DNA of 19,156 bases from Varibaculum cambriense (GCF_002848005.1 NZ_PKHX01000008.1:1-19156), one strand, 5' to 3'; positions 1 through 7,709 are shown, numbered from the stretch's first letter. A program made the numbers and translations. The notes: generated from the letters alone by a model not told the origin.

Positions 1-809
1 AACCCTCGGCGGAATAACCATAAAACAATACAGAAACCACTACCAACCGGTAATCTAAAACTGTCCAAAAAACAATCCGCACCCCCCTCCGTATTTTCTC
101 CGAACGCCTGCTTTACCTGCTCATCGGACATAAACAAGCCCTCGGTGATAGCGGGGTTGATCTGTCGTAAGATAGCGGTATCCCAGTTGTAAACGTCTAT
201 CCTAGCCGTACCAAACTCAGGGTCCCTAGAATTCTCGATCTTATCTACTACCTTTTCAATGTCCGCCGTGTAGTCGCCTACCACAGCTTTCTTACATCCG
301 GGCTTAGTAGTATCGCCAGGCTTAGGACCGTCTGCTAAAAACTTTGCCAGTTCCTCGGTGATAATCTCTTTTAGTTTCGCTTCGTCCACGGTCTTTGTAA
401 GGCTAAAAATAGCAAACTCGCCTGCGCTCACGGTTTTTCCGTCGGGGGTTACGTTGGAATGTGACTTCCCAACACCAGAAGCGCCTTTACCTAAAATATC
501 TTCAATCGAATACTTGGAATCTTCGATAAGACGAGGAATCTCTCTGCCTTCCCCAAAACCGGGAGCAATAGTGTCTAAAGCCGGTGAATAAATATGCCCG
601 TTTATGACCCTGTAAGTGTATGAGCCCTTATCTTTAATGATGGCGGTAAAATCGGACACCACCTTTTCGATCTTTGGCTGGTAGGCTTTCAGGTTATTCG
701 TGTCAGGCGCAGAAAACGCCTTGGGAACAGATAGCGGAATAATAACGCTTAATGCCAGGGCAATAAATGCCAATATCGCTATGGTTAGTTTTCCAATCCG
801 TGAAGTCAT
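1..809 (-). CDS. Secreted or membrane-anchored surface protein, partial (C-terminus beyond left edge)
   Basis: The minus-strand frame is open from the ATG at 807-809 to the window edge (269 codons, no stop; checked line by line). GGGAGG about 11 bases upstream is a plausible ribosome site. Residues 1-34 form a signal peptide (MTSRIGKLTIAIL, then ALALSVIIPLSVPKA), whose core is almost identical to that of the neighbouring VaFE protein, so the two share an export leader or a common origin. The mature part is a mixed alpha/beta domain I do not recognise, with two cysteines (about residues 170 and 244). Residues about 250-268 become hydrophobic and end in Arg-Arg (GFCIVLWLFRRG), which could be a membrane anchor near the C-terminus. 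No LAxTG motif is visible before the edge. It follows the VaFE terminator and has its own promoter-region motif, so it is probably transcribed separately. The function is unknown; surface location is inferred from the leader. Confidence 0.75.
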   Translation of the reverse strand, partial: MTSRIGKLTIAILAFIALALSVIIPLSVPKAFSAPDTNNLKAYQPKIEKVVSDFTAIIKDKGSYTYRVINGHIYSPALDTIAPGFGEGREIPRLIEDSKYSIEDILGKGASGVGKSHSNVTPDGKTVSAGEFAIFSLTKTVDEAKLKEIITEELAKFLADGPKPGDTTKPGCKKAVVGDYTADIEKVVDKIENSRDPEFGTARIDVYNWDTAILRQINPAITEGLFMSDEQVKQAFGENTEGGADCFLDSFRLPVGSGFCIVLWLFRRG

Positions 810-842
810 TTTTGGGGGGCCTCCCTTTAAGGTTTTTCGTCT

Positions 843-865
843 CCATAGAGGGCTATGCGTAAATG
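843..865 (-). promoter_or_regulatory. ACGCAT-type upstream motif, surface protein gene 1
   Basis: On the gene strand this reads CATTTACGCATAGCCCTCTA followed by TGG, about 35 bases before the ATG. The same arrangement (TTT-n-ACGCAT-(T/A)-n-CC, then TA-n-GG) occurs upstream of the VaFE gene and of the 1436-aa adhesin gene. Position and conservation suggest a promoter or operator. No clear consensus -35/-10 pair is seen. Confidence 0.45.
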
Positions 866-877
866 CCGTTTTTGGGC

Positions 878-911
878 AGAAGAAAACCGCCCCCCGTTTC
901 CAAGGAGCGGC
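878..911 (-). terminator. Rho-independent terminator of the VaFE surface protein gene
   Basis: On the minus strand, after the VaFE stop, CCGCTCC pairs with GGGGCGG (one G-U) and is followed by TTTTCTTCT. It separates the VaFE gene from the next surface gene downstream. Confidence 0.65.
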
Positions 912-940
912 CTTCTTCTATTCAATTATTTTCGGAGGGT

Positions 941-3790
941 TTACATGGTCATTTTTCGCCGGTACAGAGCTACCGCTCCGCCCGCGATAACGAGCATCAA
1001 AGACGCACCCAAGGCGACTAGGCCAGTCGAGCCAGTTACGGCTAGCCCTGCCCCACCAGACTTGATGACGGTAACCGTCTGGTCAATGTCATCCAAGTCG
1101 TGATGCTCAACAACGTGAGTGCCCTTCGGGTTTTTACCAGTGTAAATGTCCTCGAACACTACCCACTTGGAGTTGGCAGCAACGGAGCAGTTGCCGTAGA
1201 AAGCCATATTAACTTTTCCGTTGCCGGACTTATCGGCTTTGAAGGTGACAGGCTTCGCGCCCATGCAGTCAACCTTCTTGCCAGTAGCCTTGTCCATCAT
1301 GGTGCCCACTAGGGTGTAGGTTTCGCCCGGCTTCAAGGAGTGGTACTCAACGGTGTCGTTGATATGTACCCGCCCATCCAGCACGGTCTTGTCCCCATCT
1401 TTGCCATCCGTGGCAGTGGTTTTAGCGTCCGGGGAATACACGGTCTGGTCACGATCATTGATGTCGTGATGCACGATAGGTTCTTTACCTTCACGCAAAA
1501 CGTCCTCAAAGACCACGGTGGTTTTACCCTTTAGCAGTTCGGCGCGTACCGGAATGTCAATCTCCACTACCCCATTACGGTGCTTAGGAGTGAACTTCTT
1601 CTCGGCAGTTACCGGCTTGCAGTCCTTGCCCTCGGCAGGCTTGTCCAGGGCGAGGGTCAGCTTGGATAGGACTTTTCCGGCTTCGTCATAGTCGAACTTG
1701 CCGTCCTTAACCAGGCCCGCCACTTTGTCTTTGTCCAAGGTAGCAATCGCCTTGTCTAGGTCTGCTTCGCTAACTTTGGGCAAAATACCACTTAGTGCGG
1801 TCTTTACATCAAAACTAGCTTTCGAGTCTTTCTTCAGCTTGGCCTCGAAGGAGTCCAACTGGCTAGCAATCGCCTTGGAATAGTCGTTTGCCTTTACTTC
1901 GCCGCAGTCCTGGAAAGGCTTACCGGTAGCTTTATCCATGAGCGTTGCTTTCAGGGTGTATTCCTTACCGGCAGCCAGCTCGGTGTACTTAACCTTGTCG
2001 GTAATGGTCACGTTGCCCTTGATCGGTAGGTATTTGTCCCCGTCAGCCTTATCGGTGGCCATCGTGTGAATGGTCGGGTGATCAGGCCGGAAAGACTCTT
2101 TCGGGTCCATATCGGAGGTCCGCAGCGGCTCAACCCGGTCATCTCCTGCAAACTCGGACACGAAAACCAAAGTCCCTCTACAGTCAATATCTTGGATATG
2201 TTCGCCAGGAGCGTCTGGGAAGTAGTCAGCAATCCGGTAATCACCGTTCTTGGCCGGGATAGTCCAAGACTTAACCGGCTTCAAGGAGCGGGTTACGCCT
2301 TCAGCCAGCTTGGTTTTGTCCGGCACGCAGTACAGGTGCTGGTCGATAGTGCCCAGGTCGGCCTTAACTCCGCCGTATCCCTTAAAGTCGGTATGGTTAG
2401 TCGGGAAGTCAGCAACCTTTACCCAGTCGTTAATGAAGGTTTTAGCGTCCGAATCAGCGTGAACATTAATGATGTTCTTCGCGCTAGTAATCTTAGCGGT
2501 CTTCTTCTCCGACTGGAACTCATCAGGCAAAGCGTAACCGTCCGTCCAATCCGCGTGGATACGGTCGGGGGCGGCTTGGTTCTTCTTAACTACTTTCCAT
2601 ACCCAAGTGTAGAATCCCGGCTTATCAACGTTTACCGTAGCTTTCTGAGTGCCCGGTGCGTCAAAGGTTAGCGAAGTAGTAGCTACCGGCTTTGCCCCGG
2701 CAGGGATCTTCATGCCCTTAGTAGGCAGGGTTTCTCCCATGTAGTAAACGTCGGCCTCGTATTTGACCTTTACGTCTTTTAACCAGTTCGGGTTAGCATA
2801 CTTCGGGTCAGCCTTAGCTTCCAGGGTATCGGTAATAGTGGTTTCCCCAGTTTCTACTACCGGCTTTTCCACCTTAGAGGTAGCGATCGGCTGGAAATCA
2901 TAGATTACCTGCCAAGTGCCGCCGGGAACGTTTTTCACCGAGGGGTCAGCTCCTCGTATCATGCGCTGAAGCCCCTTCGGCCCGGTCAGCCTGTGAGCGG
3001 TGTGCGCATGGTTAAAGTCAATACTTCCAGCCACCTTCCCGTTGCCGGTTGCGCGCCAATCCAAAGTAATCGGCTTAGCGGCGGTCTTACCCGAGTAAGT
3101 ATTCTTACCAGTAGAGGTAAATACTGCCGGACCATTTAGCTTCGCAGTAAATGGCACCCCGGCGATCAACTTGCCTGCCGAGTTCTTAACGCCAATATTA
3201 CGAACATTACCGGTAGTCTTGTTATCCCCGGTATGGCTTACGCTTTGATAACCTGCCACCCCAGAATTGCGGGCTTCGGCAACGTATTGGCGCGTGAGTT
3301 TTGCAGCCCCAGGGTACTTGGACTGCAAAGTACTCCAAACGTAATACATTTCGTCCTTAGCTGATGCCTTATTTAGCTCCAGGTTAAAGTGCATAATCAT
3401 AGATAAAGCCGCCCGAGAATCAGCCGTATTAACCTTCTCGTATTTGTTTAACAGGTAGGCAATCTGGGCAATAGAATCTAAGTTAACGTCATTGCCACCG
3501 TAGTTAGTCATGCCTTTAGCATCGTCTAAAGTTTCGACAGATACCGTCATCCCCGGACCAATCGCATAGGGTCCTAGCTCAATACACCAAACTAGCTTGC
3601 CCGGATTTTGGGGGTCAATATGTGCTCCGAGCCAGTGTTTAGGGGCAGCGCCCGTTCTGGCGGTTATAAAATACCCAGGCCCTGTTTTTTTCGACTCAGC
3701 CTTGGGCGCTGATAGTGGAACAAGAACGCTCAGTGCTAACGCCACCAAGGCAGCTAGCAATACTAAGCGTTTTGATACTTTTTGTATCAT
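941..3790 (-). CDS. VaFE repeat-containing surface-anchored protein with LAVTG sorting signal
   Basis: A 949-residue secreted, wall-anchored protein. The ATG at 3790 is preceded by AAGGAGG at good spacing. Residues 1-32 are a signal peptide (ALALSVLVPLSAPKA). Residues about 40-170 resemble the N-terminal thioester-type region of actinobacterial VaFE proteins: WCIE carries Cys69, but the segment where a reactive Gln would be expected reads RAALSMIMHFN (Ser130), so thioester formation is doubtful. Beta-rich spacer domains follow. Two VaFE-type repeats occupy about 575-775 (VVFEDVL, then HHDINDRDQTV) and about 790-905 (VVFEDIY, then HHDLDDIDQTV); this family forms Lys-Asn isopeptide bonds. LAVTG begins at residue 916, followed by a membrane helix and YRRKMTM. 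It is probably attached to peptidoglycan by a class E-like sortase encoded elsewhere. An adhesive or structural role is inferred from the family. Confidence 0.9.
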   Translation of the reverse strand: MIQKVSKRLVLLAALVALALSVLVPLSAPKAESKKTGPGYFITARTGAAPKHWLGAHIDPQNPGKLVWCIELGPYAIGPGMTVSVETLDDAKGMTNYGGNDVNLDSIAQIAYLLNKYEKVNTADSRAALSMIMHFNLELNKASAKDEMYYVWSTLQSKYPGAAKLTRQYVAEARNSGVAGYQSVSHTGDNKTTGNVRNIGVKNSAGKLIAGVPFTAKLNGPAVFTSTGKNTYSGKTAAKPITLDWRATGNGKVAGSIDFNHAHTAHRLTGPKGLQRMIRGADPSVKNVPGGTWQVIYDFQPIATSKVEKPVVETGETTITDTLEAKADPKYANPNWLKDVKVKYEADVYYMGETLPTKGMKIPAGAKPVATTSLTFDAPGTQKATVNVDKPGFYTWVWKVVKKNQAAPDRIHADWTDGYALPDEFQSEKKTAKITSAKNIINVHADSDAKTFINDWVKVADFPTNHTDFKGYGGVKADLGTIDQHLYCVPDKTKLAEGVTRSLKPVKSWTIPAKNGDYRIADYFPDAPGEHIQDIDCRGTLVFVSEFAGDDRVEPLRTSDMDPKESFRPDHPTIHTMATDKADGDKYLPIKGNVTITDKVKYTELAAGKEYTLKATLMDKATGKPFQDCGEVKANDYSKAIASQLDSFEAKLKKDSKASFDVKTALSGILPKVSEADLDKAIATLDKDKVAGLVKDGKFDYDEAGKVLSKLTLALDKPAEGKDCKPVTAEKKFTPKHRNGVVEIDIPVRAELLKGKTTVVFEDVLREGKEPIVHHDINDRDQTVYSPDAKTTATDGKDGDKTVLDGRVHINDTVEYHSLKPGETYTLVGTMMDKATGKKVDCMGAKPVTFKADKSGNGKVNMAFYGNCSVAANSKWVVFEDIYTGKNPKGTHVVEHHDLDDIDQTVTVIKSGGAGLAVTGSTGLVALGASLMLVIAGGAVALYRRKMTM

Positions 3791-3812
3791 GTGGAAAATC
3801 CTCCTTAAATGG

Positions 3813-3864
3813 TTTTTGTCTTTCCACTAGGGGTAATGCGTAAACGAGGGTTCCAAGACAAAAA
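3813..3864 (-). promoter_or_regulatory. ACGCAT motif of the VaFE gene inside a 10-bp inverted repeat
   Basis: Gene-strand motif CGTTTACGCATTACCCCTAG lies at 3824-3846 (with flanking bases), the counterpart of the motifs at 843-865 and 17540-17562. It is bracketed by perfect inverted repeats TTTTTGTCTT (3813-3822) and AAGACAAAAA (3855-3864) with 32 bases between. Gene 1 has a degraded version of the same bracket. It could be an operator or an RNA stem; the sequence does not decide which. Confidence 0.45.
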
Positions 3865-4019
3865 TGCAGGTAGAAAGGATATAGGGGTAGGGAGGGGTGT
3901 TAACCTTTTCCGATTGGTAGTACCATGAAAGTAGGGGTCGGTCTTAACTGTTACGGTTTGCAGCTGGCTCCTACTAAAAAACTGGTTGCAACGTATAAGC
4001 TGGTGAGGAGGATGTACAA

Positions 4020-4625
4020 ATGGCAAAACAAAATGCTTATGCGGGTAGTAGCTGCGTGCTAGCCGAGCCAGACATCCATACAAACCTTGACCCGGAACTT
4101 GTCGCTGATTACTTCCTCTCTCGCGACGAAGGTAGGGAAGACGCGGACGTAACTCAAATGAAGTTGCATAAGCTAATGTACTTGGCGCAAGCGAACTTTC
4201 TTTCTAGCGTAGATAATCGACTTTTTGCTTCCGATATTGAGGCTTTTGAGCACGGGCCGGTAATCAAAGAATTGTACCCCCAGTTCAGGCATTACGGGCG
4301 TAGCGTAATCGTAGTAGCAAGCGACGAGGCAGCCTGGCAGGCGAAAGAAAGTGTACGAAATGACCTGCCCGAGGACACTAAAGAATTTCTCGACCTTGTT
4401 TGGGACAAATACGGGGACTACTCGGCTAGTGAGCTACGAAAACTGACCCACAGCCAAGCCCCATGGCTTAACGCATATAAACCGGGGCACCGCCACTGCA
4501 AGATTGATGACGACTCCATGAAAGATTGGTATCGTCACCACGAACATGAGGCAATCTACCACCCCCTTGTTTTTAACCTCTCAGAAGAAGCCATCTTAGA
4601 GCTAGAAAAAAGGCTTGCCCTCTAA
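4020..4625 (+). CDS. Panacea/DUF4065 (SocA-like) domain protein, probable antitoxin
   Basis: A 201-aa protein with the complete DUF4065/Panacea signature: MKLHKLMYLAQANF at 47-60, EAFEHGPVIKELY at 74-86, and YGDYSASELRKLTH then PW at about 131-149. Panacea is an antitoxin domain found with many unrelated toxins; the related SocA acts as a proteolytic adaptor for its toxin. The ATG at 4020 follows GGAGGA at normal spacing. Its TAA overlaps the start of the downstream GNAT gene by one base (TAATG), so the two are translationally coupled, in the antitoxin-first order typical of TA operons. The first 22 residues precede the domain and look disordered. The domain call is secure; the antitoxin role is inferred from family and context. 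Confidence 0.85.
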   Translation: MAKQNAYAGSSCVLAEPDIHTNLDPELVADYFLSRDEGREDADVTQMKLHKLMYLAQANFLSSVDNRLFASDIEAFEHGPVIKELYPQFRHYGRSVIVVASDEAAWQAKESVRNDLPEDTKEFLDLVWDKYGDYSASELRKLTHSQAPWLNAYKPGHRHCKIDDDSMKDWYRHHEHEAIYHPLVFNLSEEAILELEKRLAL

Positions 4626-5155
4626 TGGCTTTTAAGCCTTGGGCAACCGTCGAAAAAGTTGGCGGGCAAAACCTGTCTAACTTTACGTGCGGAGTAGGTA
4701 ATTTCGACTCCTGGCTTAAAAATGAAGCAGAAAGTCAGCAAAGACAAGGCAGAGTCACAACTTGGCTAGCAGTAGATAGGGATGGAGAAGTTGTAGGGTA
4801 TTTTTCGCTAAGACACGCCGTTTTTGTCGCTGGAAACCTCCAGCTAAGTAAGACCCGAGCGAAGAAACTCGGATTAGAAGACGGGGCGAGTTCAGGGATT
4901 CTGATAGCAAAACTCGCTTTACATAAAAAATGGCAAGGAAAAGGATGTGGCCTGCTGCTACTGGACGAAGCCCTAGCAAAATGTGTCCAAGTTTTTAATA
5001 CAGCCGCCTACCAACTGATAATGGTGGACGCAGCAAGACCCGAATTGGTTTTGTTTTACGAACAAAGAGGCTTCTTCCCGAGCGGGGAAAACCTGCGACT
5101 GATAAACACTGTTAGATCGATAGCTTCCGATAAAAGAAACGGCTCATGTTCCTAG
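4625..5155 (+). CDS. GNAT-family N-acetyltransferase, TacT/AtaT-like probable toxin
   Basis: A 176-aa GNAT enzyme. The acetyl-CoA loop is QGKGCG (104-109) after ILIAKLALHKKW, the usual (Q/R)-x-x-G-x-G/A site. FYEQRGF at 144-150 supplies the conserved tyrosine (Y145) used as general acid in the TacT/AtaT toxins, which acetylate aminoacyl-tRNA. The N-terminal FTCGVGNFDSWLKNEA also matches that subfamily (CG-x-x-x-FD-x-WL). The gene overlaps the Panacea gene by one base and has no separate ribosome site, so it depends on upstream translation. Classical TacT-type toxins pair with an RHH/DUF1778 antitoxin; here a Panacea protein sits in that place. A housekeeping acetyltransferase is less likely given the motifs and the coupling. 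Confidence 0.82.
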   Translation: MAFKPWATVEKVGGQNLSNFTCGVGNFDSWLKNEAESQQRQGRVTTWLAVDRDGEVVGYFSLRHAVFVAGNLQLSKTRAKKLGLEDGASSGILIAKLALHKKWQGKGCGLLLLDEALAKCVQVFNTAAYQLIMVDAARPELVLFYEQRGFFPSGENLRLINTVRSIASDKRNGSCS

Positions 5156-5264
5156 CCTCTCTAGGAGGCACGCACACCTTGGGGCGACTGTTCGGAAACA
5201 CGAGCCTTGGTTATGTATCCAGTATATCCGAGGGGAAAACGGATCACAACCCCCCAGACACGCC

Positions 5265-5293
5265 TGTAGCCCCAGCAAATCGCTAGGGCTACA
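5265..5293. terminator. Stem-loop between convergent GNAT and lipoprotein genes
   Basis: TGTAGCCC pairs perfectly with GGGCTACA, with AGC/GCT extending the stem around a short loop. It lies between two convergent genes, the expected place for a shared terminator, but neither side has a good T-run. Confidence 0.4.
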
Positions 5294-5316
5294 AGGTCTT
5301 AAACGTTCAGCTTAAC

Positions 5317-5847
5317 TTAGCACGGCCAGGTCTTACCCTCGCTGTCGAAACAGAATTTACTGTGGACTTCGTTTTCGCTGGTACGTGTCCATCTAGCGCC
5401 GCCGTAGTCCTTACTCTCCCCGACTTTCCATTCCCCGGAGTTGCCAGACTTGGCTTTAGTACCGGAGCGGCGAGGAGCCTGATAGTGCCGTTTAGGCTGC
5501 GCCTTACGCTGGTAACTACGTGCTTTCGGCTGATAGCTACGCGCCTTGGGTTGAGCTTTCACCGGGGCGGGTGCTTTAGCTTTAGCAGCAGCCTGTGCTT
5601 GAGCTTCCTGCTCAGCTTTCGCCTTTGCTTCCGCCTCAGCTTTAGCTTCTTGTTCCGCCTTGGCTTTAGCTTCCTTTTCTGCTTTCGCTTTAGCTTCCTT
5701 TTCCGCCTTCTGCTTTTGCTTTTCCACCTGAGAAACAGACGGCGGTTTGGGGGTATCTTCCGCCTTCTTATCAGTGGAAGAACACCCCGCCACACCAAAT
5801 GCTAGTCCAGCGCTGGCAAGTACGATAAGTAGTTTTTGAGTTTTCAT
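5317..5847 (-). CDS. Small lipoprotein with Ala/Lys/Glu coiled coil (module copy 1)
   Basis: A 176-aa lipoprotein. MKTQKLLIVLASAGLAFGVAGC gives a type II signal with lipobox VAGC (lipidated Cys22). Residues about 41-93 are a TolA-like run of AKAEKEAKAKAE-type repeats, expected to form a long helix. A basic segment follows with a PKARSYQ tandem repeat, then a short C-terminal domain (GEWKVGESKDYGGARW) ending with two cysteines, CFDSEGKTWPC. It is paralogous to the gene at 17619-18146: near-identical first 20 residues, the same architecture, and a conserved leader and promoter region. ATG is preceded by AAGAAAGGA/AGGA. It is divergent from the small protein at 6025. Function is unknown; envelope spacing, surface exclusion or mating-related roles are possible but unsupported. 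The low-complexity middle gives a spurious long plus-strand frame. Confidence 0.85.
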   Translation of the reverse strand: MKTQKLLIVLASAGLAFGVAGCSSTDKKAEDTPKPPSVSQVEKQKQKAEKEAKAKAEKEAKAKAEQEAKAEAEAKAKAEQEAQAQAAAKAKAPAPVKAQPKARSYQPKARSYQRKAQPKRHYQAPRRSGTKAKSGNSGEWKVGESKDYGGARWTRTSENEVHSKFCFDSEGKTWPC

Positions 5848-5886
5848 TTTTCCTATCCTTTCTTGGGGTCTTAATGTTCCCTCACC

Positions 5887-5920
5887 ACTTACGTAGGGCG
5901 CACGAGTAAAAACCCAGGTG
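5887..5920 (-). promoter_or_regulatory. GCGCCCTACRTA motif (copy A), upstream of lipoprotein 1
   Basis: The gene strand reads GGGTTTTTACTCGTGCGCCC followed by TACGTAAGTGG, then GTGAG; TACGTA would fit a -10 element about 48 bases before the ATG. Copies precede lipoprotein 2 (18187-18220), the YqaJ operon (12787-12818) and the 78-aa gene (13058-13090). This is too long and too specific for an ordinary promoter and suggests a dedicated activator, operator or sigma factor. Confidence 0.55.
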
Positions 5921-6024
5921 AAAGCTGCTTTAAGCCTAGTATATACGATGAGGAAACTTTAAGAAAGAGGCTTGGCGAATGAAATGTGGGGGTTGTGCCC
6001 GCGCCATATATAGGAAGTATGGAT

Positions 6025-6255
6025 ATGCAATTGGAAACTGAGGTTTTACGCCGGGTGATGCTTGGCGAGCTGAAAGCACCCGTACTAGACGCGAACGGGG
6101 ACGCTCCGCTCACCTGCATGGCGGAAACAGACACCTTGGGTGAGTTGCTGTATCGGTTGGAAAGTGTCGGCGGGCGCAGTAACGTCTACGTCCAGCGGAC
6201 AGATGGAACTATCGCCACGCTAAGCGTCGCCGAAGTAGTCCCCGGAACAAACTGA
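6025..6255 (+). CDS. Small conserved protein, lone partner in lipoprotein module copy 1
   Basis: About 76 aa, beginning MQLETEVLRRVMLG. The frame is open from a GTG at 5986, but the ATG at 6025 has AGGAAG eight bases upstream and lines up with the start of the conserved region in the paralogue at 18682-19071. The two share EVL-x-x-VMLG, then D-x-NG, and a later LL-x-R-x-E-x-x-GG segment, so they are clearly homologous, though this copy lacks the roughly 50-residue C-terminal extension. It probably has an alpha/beta fold, no signal peptide and no known motif. Its end overlaps the convergent Fic gene by 36 bases. Family and function are not recognised; the recurring divergent pairing with the lipoprotein is the only functional clue. 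Confidence 0.65.
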   Translation: MQLETEVLRRVMLGELKAPVLDANGDAPLTCMAETDTLGELLYRLESVGGRSNVYVQRTDGTIATLSVAEVVPGTN

Positions 6256-7053
6256 GTCGTACAGCAGCCCAGCGATAACGGAGGTATCTAGGTTCCGGAA
6301 CAGCCGGTTTAGCCCTTCTTGGTATTTGCCGCGCACGCTTGCCGGGATATAGATAGCGTCTATTCCCTCGTTCAGTAGTAGCCCGCTTGCCATTAGCCTA
6401 GAAGTTCTCTTGTTGCCGTCCCCGAAAGCCTGCAACAAGGTCAGGGCGCAAAACGTATAGGCTGCACCTTCTAGCGGATTAGGTTCTTGCTTCGCCCGCT
6501 CCAATATCTTTTCGTATGCGTCCTCTAGGTCGTTTTCATTCCCGTCCGGTGCGCTATATTTTGCCCCCATCGCCAGGCTGACGTGTCCCCCGCCGTGAGT
6601 TACGCCAGTGCCGCGCACTAAGCCCCGGTCTATCACTTCAGCGGTTAGTTGGTAGTTTATTTTCTTTGCAAGCCTTAGATCGAAAGGTTCATTGTTTTTT
6701 AGCGCGATCAACATCTGCTGGTTTGCTTTGTTTATTGCTTTTACTTCCGCCGCTTGCTCTACCTTCATTCCTTCCGGTGTTATGTCGTCCAACAGGGTTT
6801 GTACCTCAGGCAGAGTCACCGGTAGCCCCTCATTTACCGCCATGTCCAGCACCACGAGGTGATGCACTTGCTCGAAGCGATACATTGCTCCCTGCTTACT
6901 TCTTATCTTTGGCGCAAGGGACGGTTTCGGGACGCTAATATCTACGATTTCATCGACACTGGCAGTAAAGACTCCCGGTAGTACCAGCCCGGATTCTTTT
7001 CTTGGCTTTAGTTTTTTGGCGTATTGGTTCGATCCTCTTACGTAAGTGCTCAT
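6220..7053 (-). CDS. Fic/Doc-family protein with Gln in place of the catalytic His
   Basis: 277 aa. The Fic core is recognisable: an N-terminal helical region, the flap that positions the target chain (TGVTHGGGHVS, 149-159), and the active-site loop QAFGDGNKRTSR at 208-219, then a C-terminal helical bundle (GKYQEGLNRLFRNLD). The classical loop is HxFx(D/E)GN(G/K)R; here the first position is Gln208, while the phosphate-binding DGNKR is intact. Fic proteins usually transfer AMP from ATP to a hydroxyl side chain, using that His as base, so this one is either inactive, mechanistically different or of a Gln-type subfamily. The ATG overlaps the stop of the upstream XRE gene by one base (TAATG), so it is the second gene of a coupled TA-like pair. 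I see no obvious (S/T)xxxE(G/N) inhibitory motif. Confidence 0.85.
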   Translation of the reverse strand: MSTYVRGSNQYAKKLKPRKESGLVLPGVFTASVDEIVDISVPKPSLAPKIRSKQGAMYRFEQVHHLVVLDMAVNEGLPVTLPEVQTLLDDITPEGMKVEQAAEVKAINKANQQMLIALKNNEPFDLRLAKKINYQLTAEVIDRGLVRGTGVTHGGGHVSLAMGAKYSAPDGNENDLEDAYEKILERAKQEPNPLEGAAYTFCALTLLQAFGDGNKRTSRLMASGLLLNEGIDAIYIPASVRGKYQEGLNRLFRNLDTSVIAGLLYDSVCSGDYFGDA

Positions 7054-7709
7054 TACTCCCCCTTAATCGCGTCAGCTAGTAGATAGGAGTCGGTTAGGCA
7101 CGCCCCCGTTGGTGCGAACTGGCGAGAAAATCTAAGTTCTATTATTCTTCTTTCCCACATGGCGGGTGGCATTTTCACCAGCAGCGCTTTTGTCCCGTTT
7201 TCGCTTTGTGAGCCAATCTGGCGCGCCTTGTCCAGATCGGATACATAGAACACGGTGGTGGCATTTTTGGCGGTATCCTCTAAATCTTTTTGCACTCCCC
7301 AATCCCCGCTGATTAGCCAATCTACCCCGCTAGCATCTATTAGACCTCTAGCCTCGCTTGGGTCGCTAGCAGCAAGTCGCACCCAAGCGTGACCTCTTTC
7401 AGAAAAAGGAGAATGCCTAGCCACCATGTCTAAGGCAGCGTCGAAGTCACCTAGTCGGTCTAACTCGGACTGGATACGCCCATTTTTCGGCTTCACCTCG
7501 TCAATCAGGTCACATAGAGTTTCTATCCACTCCCAAGGGTTAACCTGCCGCACGCTTAGTTCTAAACCCAGCGTGGACAGCAAGGCCTGTACAGTAGATA
7601 GCTTCGGATCGGTCTTACAGTTTTTTATCCTGGACAGGGTGCTTTTGTCTACCCCAGCAAGGTCGGCGCTGCGCACGTTTTCTAGCGCCTGCCATAAATC
7701 TTGTTGCAT
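7053..7709 (-). CDS. XRE-type HTH regulator, probable antitoxin of the Fic pair
   Basis: About 218 aa from the ATG at 7709 (MQQDLWQALENVRSADLAG). A TTG at 7745 extends the frame but lies inside an operator palindrome and is less likely. Residues about 12-48 form a helix-turn-helix (LAGVDKSTLSRIKNCKTDP, then LSTVQALLSTLGLEL). The remaining 160 residues form a second domain (DWLISGDWGVQ, FYVSDLDKA, then WERRIIELRF) distantly reminiscent of AbiEi-like antitoxin C-terminal parts; this is tentative. It is directly upstream of and coupled to the Fic gene, with two palindromes at its start, so autorepression by a toxin-antitoxin complex is likely. There is little Shine-Dalgarno before the ATG; the mRNA may be nearly leaderless. 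Confidence 0.75.
   Translation of the reverse strand: MQQDLWQALENVRSADLAGVDKSTLSRIKNCKTDPKLSTVQALLSTLGLELSVRQVNPWEWIETLCDLIDEVKPKNGRIQSELDRLGDFDAALDMVARHSPFSERGHAWVRLAASDPSEARGLIDASGVDWLISGDWGVQKDLEDTAKNATTVFYVSDLDKARQIGSQSENGTKALLVKMPPAMWERRIIELRFSRQFAPTGACLTDSYLLADAIKGE

Noticed and set aside
2066..2671. 201-residue plus-strand open frame opposite the VaFE gene
   Set aside because: No recognisable domain or ribosome site, and it lies wholly antisense to a gene with clear domains.
5362..5805. 147-residue plus-strand open frame, Phe/Leu/Arg-rich
   Set aside because: Antisense shadow of the low-complexity Ala/Lys/Glu repeats of lipoprotein 1; composition is an artefact of GCT/TTC-rich complement and there is no ribosome site.
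5979..6041. 20-residue frame MKCGGCARAIYRKYGYAIGN after AAGAAAGAGG in module copy 1
   Set aside because: It has a plausible start and ribosome site, and could be the remnant of a lost first gene, but is too short and has no counterpart in copy 2 to be called.
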